In this document: piece by piece, positions 8,031 through 14,935 of the stretch | How positions within the stretch are numbered: the stretch's first letter is position 1 | Layout of the letters: every line of letters begins with the position of its first letter | Origin: Clostridia bacterium | Lineage (GTDB): Bacteria > Bacillota_A > Clostridia > Christensenellales > Aristaeellaceae | DNA length: 36,680 bases | Assembly: GCA_017412025.1 (NCBI GenBank) | Contig: JAFQOY010000229.1 | Location: 1 to 36,680, forward strand | Reading direction: 5' to 3' | Position numbers and translations under genes: made by a program | Notes under the pieces: model-generated | Database searches by the model: none | Seen by the model: the letters and a program-made list of their open reading frames with translations, nothing else | What the model was told of the DNA's origin: nothing

Positions 8031-8963
8031 ATGTCCTATTCATCGAGAACAAAAGACGAACTCTGCCGTCTGGAGCCGGACAGCGTGTGCTGCCTGCTGG
8101 CAGAGCTGAGCGGCATCATCTCCGTAGCCGGCTCTGTGATCCTGCGCGGCGGCGGAGACAAACGCCTGTCCATTGAGACGGAAAACATCGCCGTGGCGCG
8201 CAGGACGTTCCGCCTGCTGCAGGACGTATTTGACGTGCAGCCGCAGCTGGTGACGCTCAGGCGCGCGCGCCTTGGCGGACGCAGCGCACACCGCATTGAG
8301 ATCAGCGGCGACGAGGCTTCCTTTGTGCTGGAGGGCTGCGGCATTTCGGTGCTGCAGCGGCGCAGCGTGCCCAAGGAAATCACGGTGCGCAAGTGCTGCA
8401 GGATGTCGTTCCTGCGCGGCGTGTTTCTGGCCAGCGGCTCGGTGACGGACCCGGAAAAGGAATATCATCTGGAATTTGTGCTGGGCGATGAGGCGTTTGC
8501 CCAGGCGGTGCAGAAGCTCATTGCGCGCTTTGAACTGGATGCGCACATGACGACGAGGCGCCAGATGACGCTCGTATACCTCAAGGGACAAAACGAGATC
8601 ACCGATATGCTCAGCATCCTGGGCGCGCAGAGCGCGCGCTTTGCGATGGAGGACGCCTTTATCCGCAAAGAGCTGCGCAACAACGCCAACCGCGCGGTGA
8701 ACTGCGACAGCGCGAACGTGCAGCGCAGCGTGACGGCTGCCGCGAGGCAGACGGAGGCCATCGAGTATCTGCTTGCGGCAAAAGGGGAGAGCAGCCTGCC
8801 GCCGGCGCTGCTGCAGACGGCAAGGCTGCGGCTTCAGCATCCGGAGGTGCCGCTTGAGGAGCTGGGCAGGCTGTGCGATCCGCCGGTGGGCAAGAGCGGC
8901 GTGAACCACAGGCTGCGGAAGCTGGAGCAGATGGCGGAGGAAATCAGAACCGGCGGGCAGTAA
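8031..8963 (+). CDS. whiA: WhiA-family DNA-binding protein
   Basis: WhiA (310 aa) is a DNA-binding regulator related to LAGLIDADG homing endonucleases, tied to sporulation in Streptomyces and to cell division in Bacillus. The N-terminal part (MSYSSRTKDELCRL; LAELSGIISVAGSV; FLRGVFLASGSVTDP) forms the endonuclease-like fold without nuclease function, and the C-terminal part (about 220-305: NCDSANVQRSV; GKSGVNHRLRKLEQMAE) is the helix-turn-helix domain. It is followed by an HPr-like gene as in Bacillus (whiA-crh), but the usual upstream partners rapZ (yvcJ) and yvcK are absent, with yugP in their place. The ribosome binding site is weak. Confidence 0.96.
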   Translation: MSYSSRTKDELCRLEPDSVCCLLAELSGIISVAGSVILRGGGDKRLSIETENIAVARRTFRLLQDVFDVQPQLVTLRRARLGGRSAHRIEISGDEASFVLEGCGISVLQRRSVPKEITVRKCCRMSFLRGVFLASGSVTDPEKEYHLEFVLGDEAFAQAVQKLIARFELDAHMTTRRQMTLVYLKGQNEITDMLSILGAQSARFAMEDAFIRKELRNNANRAVNCDSANVQRSVTAAARQTEAIEYLLAAKGESSLPPALLQTARLRLQHPEVPLEELGRLCDPPVGKSGVNHRLRKLEQMAEEIRTGGQ

Positions 8964-9068
8964 ACAGCGGAGGCAGGCCGGAGGGATATTCAAAAACAAT
9001 CAGACCAACAGACAAGCAGATTGGAAGGAAGGCGCGGGATACCCAAGAGGAAGAAAGGGAGGAAAAGC

Positions 9069-9320
9069 ATGGAACTGACGGTGAAGGTGAAGACAAACGG
9101 AAAGCCTACGATGCGCACGGTTGCAGATGCGGCGGACAAGATGAGCAGGTTTGAATCGCAGGTGCTGCTGCGCCGGGGGGATATCACAGTCAATGCAAAA
9201 TCCCTGATGGGTCTTCTGTCGCTGGGGCTCAAGGACGGCGAGGGCGTGACGATCATCGCCAGAGGCGGCGATGAGGCGCAGGCCGTATGCGCGATGGCCG
9301 ATCTGCTGCAGGGCAGATGA
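9069..9320 (+). CDS. Crh-like HPr-family protein lacking the active-site His
   Basis: An 83-aa HPr fold. The C-terminal half is conserved, with the regulatory serine region AKSLMGLLSL (Ser45, equivalent to HPr Ser46). The N-terminal motif GLHARPA of HPr is replaced by KPTMRTV, placing Thr14 at the position of catalytic His15 while the following Arg is kept. It therefore cannot carry phosphate from enzyme I in the PTS, but could be phosphorylated on Ser by HPr kinase and act with CcpA, as Bacillus Crh does (there Gln replaces His). The position after whiA supports that assignment. AGGGAGG 7 bases before the ATG fixes the start, 105 bases after whiA. HPr kinase and CcpA genes are not in the window. 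Confidence 0.85.
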   Translation: MELTVKVKTNGKPTMRTVADAADKMSRFESQVLLRRGDITVNAKSLMGLLSLGLKDGEGVTIIARGGDEAQAVCAMADLLQGR

Positions 9321-9348
9321 CGGCGGAGACAGATGGAGGAAAGACGGA

Positions 9349-10962
9349 ATGAACAAGAGGCAGGCCGCGCTGACGGCTGTGTATGCATGCCTGTTTTCGG
9401 CCTGCGTTACGGCGGGACGCCGCATCACATTCGGCGGCGACGTGATGCTCAAAAACGATCAGACCTATATGGATCCGCTGACTGCGGCGGATTTTTTGCT
9501 GTTTCTGGCGCTGGCGGCCGCCGTATATGGGGCGCTGGCGTTTGTATTCAGGCGCTTTGAGCGGATCAGACATGCGTGTCTTGGCGCAGGAGAGAGGAAG
9601 AGGCCGCTGCGCTTTGCCTGCCTGTGCGCGCTGGCGCTGCTGCTTGCGTGGCTGCCCTATATTCTGACGGTAGCTCCGGGCAATATCTACGTCGATTCGC
9701 TTTCCTCCATCACGCAGATGCTTGACCACGGACATCCCACGTCCAACCATCATCCCATGTTTTATACGCTGATGGTCGGCGTATTTCTCAAGATCGGCAC
9801 GGTGCTTTTCGGTTCGGTGAACATCGGCGTACTGCTCTACAGCCTGTTCCAGACCTGCGTGATGATCTTTTGCATCACCTGCGTGCTGACGCTGATGTAT
9901 CACAAGCGGATTTCGCCTGTGATCATTGGCCTGTCGATGGCATACTTCATGTTCATGCCGTTTTTTCCGAATTATGCGATGAGCATGTGGAAGGACGCGC
10001 TGTTTTCCTGTATGCTGCTGCTCCTGTCGCTGCTCATCTTCTGGCTGATGGACAGAGAGCAGGTCGGCGTCTGGTGGTATGCGGCATATGCCGTATGCGG
10101 CGTCGGCGCGATGATCTTCCGCAACAACGGGCTGTATGTGTTCGTGGGCGTTTCGGTGATCACGGCGCTTCTGGTCAGGCGGCGGATGATGCGCTTTCTG
10201 GCGGCGTCGCTTGCCGCGCTGGCGGTTTTTCTGTCTGCATCCTCGCTTGCGACGCGGGTGTGGAATATCTACGATGATTCGACGGTGGAGAGCCTGGGCA
10301 TTCCGCTTCTGCAGCTGGGCTATACGATCAACCACGAGGGCAGGTTCAGCGAGGAAAGCGAGGAATACCTGTTCGCCCTGATGCCCAAAGAGGTGTGGAA
10401 CTATGCCTACAGGCCGTGCCTTGTTGATCCGATCAAGTGGAATCCGTTGTTTGACCTTGAATTCCTGGAGGAAACGAAGGGCGAATTCCTGCGGGCCTGG
10501 GCGGACGGGCTGGTTCGCAATCCGGGCAAGTATGTGACGGCCTATCTGCTGGCGACGCATGGCTTCTGGAAGCCCTGTGTGCAGAATCTGTACGGCTTTA
10601 TGGATGTGCAGATGAGCGGAGAGGAACTGGGCCTTGGCTTCATGGATCTGTTTGAAAGGATCTTCGGCTTTTCCATCATGCCGGTTCTCAAAGACTATCC
10701 CATCTTCATGGGCAGCGGCACGCTGTTGTGGCTGGTGCTGCTGGGGATGGCGCTGGCCTGCGGGCGCAGAGGCGACGCGCTGACGCCGTATCTGCCGGCG
10801 ATGATCAACTGGGCGACGGTGATGGTCGCTACGCCCGTGGCCTACAGCCTGCGGTATGTGTACGTGTTTGCGCTGGGGCTTCCGCTGTATCTGGCGCTGC
10901 CGCTGATGCTTGGCGGGGCGAAGAAGGGCGAAGGGAAAAGCGAGCAATCCCTTGACAGATAA
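9349..10962 (+). CDS. Large polytopic membrane protein (DUF6020/GT-C-like)
   Basis: A 537-aa multi-pass membrane protein. Many hydrophobic helices alternate with conserved-looking loops, including APGNIYVDSLSSI followed by a HPTSNHHPMFY segment early in the protein, a MSMWKDALFS segment and a FRNNGLYV segment. This layout (acidic residue after the first helix pair, HHP, WKD) fits the DUF6020-type family of putative GT-C membrane glycosyltransferases; the assignment is from memory of family features. GGAGG 9 bases before ATG 9349 sets the start. It lies 28 bases after the Crh-like gene and is probably cotranscribed. No terminator follows; the next promoter overlaps its 3' end. Confidence 0.7.
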   Translation: MNKRQAALTAVYACLFSACVTAGRRITFGGDVMLKNDQTYMDPLTAADFLLFLALAAAVYGALAFVFRRFERIRHACLGAGERKRPLRFACLCALALLLAWLPYILTVAPGNIYVDSLSSITQMLDHGHPTSNHHPMFYTLMVGVFLKIGTVLFGSVNIGVLLYSLFQTCVMIFCITCVLTLMYHKRISPVIIGLSMAYFMFMPFFPNYAMSMWKDALFSCMLLLLSLLIFWLMDREQVGVWWYAAYAVCGVGAMIFRNNGLYVFVGVSVITALLVRRRMMRFLAASLAALAVFLSASSLATRVWNIYDDSTVESLGIPLLQLGYTINHEGRFSEESEEYLFALMPKEVWNYAYRPCLVDPIKWNPLFDLEFLEETKGEFLRAWADGLVRNPGKYVTAYLLATHGFWKPCVQNLYGFMDVQMSGEELGLGFMDLFERIFGFSIMPVLKDYPIFMGSGTLLWLVLLGMALACGRRGDALTPYLPAMINWATVMVATPVAYSLRYVYVFALGLPLYLALPLMLGGAKKGEGKSEQSLDR

Positions 10963-10980
10963 CCGGGAATTGCTTATAAT
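10952..10980 (+). promoter_or_regulatory. Consensus promoter of the proS T-box transcript
   Basis: TTGACA (10952-10957), 17 bp, TATAAT (10975-10980): a perfect sigma-A promoter whose -35 element lies inside the end of the upstream coding sequence (stop at 10960-10962). Confidence 0.9.
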
Positions 10981-10992
10981 ATCAGCGATATC

Positions 10993-11224
10993 AGGCGATG
11001 ACGGGGAAAGCGGAACAGATGCTTCTTTGCAGAGAGCGCGGTCAAGGCTGCAAGCCGCGCAGAAGCCGCCGTTCAACGCTCCGGCCCCCAGCAGCCGCAG
11101 CGCCAAGAACGCTGCCGTTTCCCGCGTTAAGGGTTTTGAGGAGGGCGCATGGACTTGCGCCAAGCCGGGTGGTACCGCGAAGCATTCCGCTTCGTCCCAG
11201 TAGCAATTGGGGCGAAGCGTTTTT
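10993..11224 (+). promoter_or_regulatory. T-box riboswitch leader of proS
   Basis: T-box leaders sense uncharged tRNA and let transcription proceed when it binds. The conserved T-box sequence GGGTGGTACCGCG is at 11167-11179. Stem I begins with GGCGATGACG (10994-11003), carries an AGAGAG-type bulge region and an upper stem GCGCGG/CCGCGC around 11035-11060. The terminator is an 11-bp stem (11188-11198 with 11209-11219) followed by TTTTTC. The codon CCG (Pro) at 11066-11068, just after GAAG, is the likely specifier; that assignment is tentative. A match to tRNA-Pro agrees with the downstream gene. Confidence 0.93.
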
Positions 11225-11289
11225 CTTTGCTCCGAAACGAAAACCGGGAAGAGATCAGAGTAAAAATCAGAGAAGAGAGGAAGAATACG

Positions 11290-12732
11290 ATGGCCAAGAA
11301 GAATCAGCAGGAATTTGTCCAGCACATCACGCCCCGCAGCGAGGACTTCTCCCAGTGGTATACCGACGTGGTGAAGCTCGCCGACCTGATGGACTATACC
11401 CCCGTGCGCGGCTGTATGGCGATCAAGCCGTACGGCTACGGCATCTGGGAGCTTTTGCAGCAGCAGCTTGACGCTGAATTCAAGCGCACCGGACATCAGA
11501 ACGTGTCCATGCCGATGCTCATCCCCGAGAGCCTGCTGCTCAAGGAAGCGGACCACGTGGAAGGCTTTGCGCCGGAGGTGGCGTGGGTGACCCAGGGCGG
11601 CACCGAGCCGCTGCAGGAGCGTCTGGCCGTGCGCCCGACGAGCGAGACCATCTTCTGCACGATGTACGCCAAGTGGGTGCAGAGCTGGCGCGATCTGCCG
11701 CTCAAGTACAATCAGTGGTGCTCCGTCATGCGCTGGGAGAAGACGACCCGTCCGTTCCTGCGCACGGCTGAATTCCTGTGGCAGGAGGGGCACACCATCC
11801 ACGCCACCGCGGAGGAGGCGCAGGAGGAAACCATGCAGATGCTGGAGGTCTACCGCGATTTCTGCCAGGATGTGCTGGCGGTGCCGGTATACTGCGGCCA
11901 GAAGAGCGACAAGGAAAAGTTTGCCGGCGCGCGCGCGACCTACTCCGTCGAGGCGATGATGCAGGACGGCAAGGCGCTGCAGAGCGGCACCAGCCACAAC
12001 TTCGGCACCAACTTCTCCGAGCCGTTTGAAATCAAGTTCCTTGACAAGGACGGCACCCAGAAGTATGCGCACGAGACCAGCTGGGGCGTTTCCACCCGTC
12101 TGATCGGCGCGATCATCATGACCCACGGCGACGAGCGCGGCCTGAAGCTGCCGCCGAAGGTTGCGCCGATTCAGGTTGTCGTGGTGCCGGTCGCCGCGCA
12201 CAAGGAAGGCGTGCTGGAGGGCGCGAAGGCCGTCGCCGACAAGCTGGCGGCGAAGGGCATCCGCGTCAAGTTTGACGACCGCGACAACGTGACCCCGGGC
12301 TGGAAGTTCAACGAGTGGGAGCTCAAGGGCGTTCCGGTGCGTGTAGAGGTCGGCCCGCGCGATCTGGCTCAGGGCCAGGTGATGAGCGTGCGCCGCGATA
12401 CGTTTGAAAAGGCGCCGCTGGCGATCGAGGGCCTTGAAGATGTGATCGAGCAGATGCTCCGCGATGTGCAGCAGAACATGTTTGAGACGGCGAAGAACTT
12501 CCGCGACGAGCATACCAAGGATGTTCATACCCTGGAGGAGCTGGGCGAGCAGGTCAACGGCGGCTACGCCAAGGCCATGTGGTGCGGCGAGCAGGCGTGC
12601 GAGGACATGGTCAAGGAGAAGTTCTCCGCGACGACCCGCTGCATGCCGTTTGACCAGACGCCCATCGGCGAGACCTGCGTGTGCTGCGGCAAGCCGGCGC
12701 ACAAGGTGATCTACTTCGCCAAGGCGTATTAA
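11290..12732 (+). CDS. proS: Prolyl-tRNA synthetase, short archaeal/eukaryote-like type
   Basis: Class II aminoacyl-tRNA synthetase charging tRNA-Pro; 480 aa. It begins MAKKNQQEFVQHITPRSEDF and shows VSMPMLIPESLL, the motif 2 region with VRPTSE and RWEKTTRPFLRTAEFLWQEGH, then the anticodon-binding domain, and ends in a Cys-containing zinc-type domain (CGEQACED, CVCCGKPAHKVIYFAKAY). It lacks the roughly 180-residue INS editing insertion of the long bacterial ProRS and belongs to the archaeal/eukaryote-like (ProS type 3) group found in many Bacillota. The start is chosen after GAGAGGAAG; a longer in-frame reading would run into the T-box. Expression is controlled by the upstream T-box. Ala-tRNA-Pro editing would need a separate protein, not seen here. 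Confidence 0.96.
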   Translation: MAKKNQQEFVQHITPRSEDFSQWYTDVVKLADLMDYTPVRGCMAIKPYGYGIWELLQQQLDAEFKRTGHQNVSMPMLIPESLLLKEADHVEGFAPEVAWVTQGGTEPLQERLAVRPTSETIFCTMYAKWVQSWRDLPLKYNQWCSVMRWEKTTRPFLRTAEFLWQEGHTIHATAEEAQEETMQMLEVYRDFCQDVLAVPVYCGQKSDKEKFAGARATYSVEAMMQDGKALQSGTSHNFGTNFSEPFEIKFLDKDGTQKYAHETSWGVSTRLIGAIIMTHGDERGLKLPPKVAPIQVVVVPVAAHKEGVLEGAKAVADKLAAKGIRVKFDDRDNVTPGWKFNEWELKGVPVRVEVGPRDLAQGQVMSVRRDTFEKAPLAIEGLEDVIEQMLRDVQQNMFETAKNFRDEHTKDVHTLEELGEQVNGGYAKAMWCGEQACEDMVKEKFSATTRCMPFDQTPIGETCVCCGKPAHKVIYFAKAY

Positions 12733-12747
12733 TAAGCGGATTTACAG

Positions 12748-12776
12748 CCCTGCGCTTTTCACGGCGCAGGGTTTTT
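12748..12776 (+). terminator. Terminator of proS
   Basis: A perfect 8-bp stem (CCCTGCGC 12748-12755, GCGCAGGG 12764-12771) with an 8-base loop and five T residues (12772-12776). Confidence 0.93.
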
Positions 12777-12784
12777 GATATAAT
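12756..12784 (+). promoter_or_regulatory. Possible promoter of the tandem membrane protein genes
   Basis: TATAAT at 12779-12784 is a perfect -10; the -35 at a 17-bp spacing is TTTTCA (12756-12761), 4 of 6 to consensus, and lies in the loop of the proS terminator. The downstream gene starts 30 bases later. Confidence 0.45.
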
Positions 12785-12814
12785 GGGAAAAAACTGCGAT
12801 TTTGCGAGGCTGCG

Positions 12815-14935
12815 ATGAAGAATAGAAATCTGCGTAAGGCGTGGGCGATCTGGCTGGTCTGCGCCGTATTGGCCGTGCTGCTGAGCGCGACGGGCATGCT
12901 GGATAAGCAGAAGATATGGCCCAATGTCGATCTGGTCTATGAAGGGGACAAGCGCGCGTTCTCCCTTGAGGAGGGCGACGCATACGGCTATGTGACGCAG
13001 GGGCCGTACACGGAGCTGCCCGCGGGACGGTACCGCATCAAATGGCAGATCGAGGGCGACGGCGTCAACGCCGTGCAGCTGCAGTGCAGCAACGACGTGG
13101 CCATCGAGCCGTATCGTTTTGAGACGACGCCGGGCGCTTTTGAGGGCGAGGCGTATTTCACGCTTGCGGATACGGTGCACAACTTCAGCATCCGCGTGGA
13201 TTTCTGCGGCGGCACATGGATGCAGATCCATAATTTCCGCCTGTATTCGCCGGTGTATGCGGATCACTGCTTTACGATCCTGGCGCTGCTGGCGGCGTCC
13301 GGGCTGCTGATCTGGCTCTGTGGGCGGGGGAAGCTGACGCCGGAGCGCAGGGGAGTGCTGGCGGTGCTGGCGCTGGCTGTCGTCTTTGCGAGTGTGCCCG
13401 CGCTGCGGGAGGAGACGATTTACACGTTTGACATGCCGTTCCACGCGGCGAGGCTGCACAATCTGGCGGACAGCCTGAGGGCAGGGCAGTTCCCCGGGCG
13501 CGTGGGCGGCTATACATACAACGGCTACGGCGCGGTGACGTCTGTGTTCTATCCGGATCTGCTGCTGTACCCCTTTGCGCTGCTGCTGATGCTCGGCGCG
13601 TCGATGACCTATGTGCTCAATGTGCTGGTGATTGCGGTCAATGCGCTGACGGCTGCGTGCATGTACGCGGCGGCAAAGCGCATGTTTGACAGCAGGGAGG
13701 CTGGCGTATACGCTTCGATCGTCTACGTGCTGTGCGGCTTCAGGCTTGACCGGTTTTACGGCAGCTTCATGGTCGGACAGATTCTGGCGATGGCGTTTTT
13801 GCCGCTGTTCCTGCTGGGGCTGTGGGAGGTATTTTTCGGCAGCAGGGAGCGCTGGCCGCTGCTTACCGTCGGCGCGACGCTGGTGTTTCAGTCCCACATG
13901 CTGACGACCGTGCTTTGCGCGGGAATCGCCGTGGTGGCTGTGCTGCTTTACGGCGTGCGGCTTGTGCGCGAGCGGCGCGCAGGGGCGGTTGCGCTGGCGG
14001 TGGTTACGACGCTTGTGATCAACCTGACGACGCTTGTGCCGATTGTGACGACGTATTTGAGCGGCGTGACGACGACGGTGGGCACGTACGGCTTTGTCGG
14101 CCTGACGCACAGGGCCGTGCAGATGCTGGGCACGGATAAGGAGCTGGGCCTTGCGATGATGCTGGGCACGGCGGCGCTTTTCTGCTGCGGGGAGAATCAG
14201 CCGGACAGGCGATTCCGCCCCGATGTGGCGCGGCTGCTGGCAATCGGCGTGGTCAGCCTGTGGCTGTGCACGGATATGTTCCCGTGGAGCTATGTGTTTG
14301 CGGTGACGGATATTGTGGAATACCTGCAGTTCCCCTGGCGCTTCCTGGTGACCGGTACGGTCTGCTTTGCGCTGTGCGCAGGGCTTGGCTATGCCTGCCT
14401 GCTGCGCGGACAGGGCGCAAAGGGTTTCCTGGCGGTGCTGGCCGCTGCGGTGCTGTGCGTTTCGCCGGTGATCAATCACGCGCTTGAGATGGAGACCATC
14501 GACTTTGGACAGGACGGATCGCCCTATATCCTCACGCCCGAATACCAGTTTGAGGGGACGGATCTGGAGATCACGCGCAGCCGCCAGGTGCTCACGGAAG
14601 GCGACGTGGAGCTGACGCAATACAGCAAGGAAGGCACGAGGATCCGCGCACAGGTGAGCGCACAGACGGATGCGCAGGTCTGCATGCCGCTGTTTGCCTT
14701 TGACGGATATGCGGCGGAGCTTGACGGCGAGCGCGTGCAGTGGACGCGGGGAAGAAACAACCGCCTGACGGTGCAGATCCCGGCAGGAGCGCAGGGAGAG
14801 CTGCGCGTCTGGTATGAGGGGATTCTGCTCTGGCGGATTGCGGATGTGCTGTCCCTGGCCGGGCTGATCGCGCTGGGCGCATACTGCTGGAAAAAGCGCG
14901 GCACATGGAAGACGGATGGAGGAAGGGCGCAGTGA
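12815..14935 (+). CDS. Polytopic membrane protein, PTPS-related/GT-C-like, copy 1
   Basis: A 706-aa protein with one N-terminal helix, an extracytoplasmic beta-rich domain (about residues 35-150), about ten hydrophobic segments (150-570) and a second beta-rich C-terminal domain (about 590-680) before a last helix. Conserved-looking motifs are FHAARLHNLADSL, NGYGAVTSVFYPDL, YAAAKRMF, FQSHMLTT and LQFPWRFL. The HARL..NGYG..FYPDL pattern is that of the membrane family annotated '6-pyruvoyl-tetrahydropterin synthase-related domain', which is GT-C-like; pterin chemistry is not implied. Its stop overlaps the GTG of a paralog, so the two are coupled. A role in envelope glycan or lipid modification is inferred only. 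The start follows a GAGG site. Confidence 0.75.
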   Translation: MKNRNLRKAWAIWLVCAVLAVLLSATGMLDKQKIWPNVDLVYEGDKRAFSLEEGDAYGYVTQGPYTELPAGRYRIKWQIEGDGVNAVQLQCSNDVAIEPYRFETTPGAFEGEAYFTLADTVHNFSIRVDFCGGTWMQIHNFRLYSPVYADHCFTILALLAASGLLIWLCGRGKLTPERRGVLAVLALAVVFASVPALREETIYTFDMPFHAARLHNLADSLRAGQFPGRVGGYTYNGYGAVTSVFYPDLLLYPFALLLMLGASMTYVLNVLVIAVNALTAACMYAAAKRMFDSREAGVYASIVYVLCGFRLDRFYGSFMVGQILAMAFLPLFLLGLWEVFFGSRERWPLLTVGATLVFQSHMLTTVLCAGIAVVAVLLYGVRLVRERRAGAVALAVVTTLVINLTTLVPIVTTYLSGVTTTVGTYGFVGLTHRAVQMLGTDKELGLAMMLGTAALFCCGENQPDRRFRPDVARLLAIGVVSLWLCTDMFPWSYVFAVTDIVEYLQFPWRFLVTGTVCFALCAGLGYACLLRGQGAKGFLAVLAAAVLCVSPVINHALEMETIDFGQDGSPYILTPEYQFEGTDLEITRSRQVLTEGDVELTQYSKEGTRIRAQVSAQTDAQVCMPLFAFDGYAAELDGERVQWTRGRNNRLTVQIPAGAQGELRVWYEGILLWRIADVLSLAGLIALGAYCWKKRGTWKTDGGRAQ

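Noticed and set aside
9253..12702. A 1149-codon open frame on the minus strand, opposite the membrane protein and proS genes
   Set aside because: Arg/His/Ala-rich low-complexity translation with no recognisable domain; it mirrors GC-rich codon use of the real plus-strand genes and crosses a promoter and T-box.
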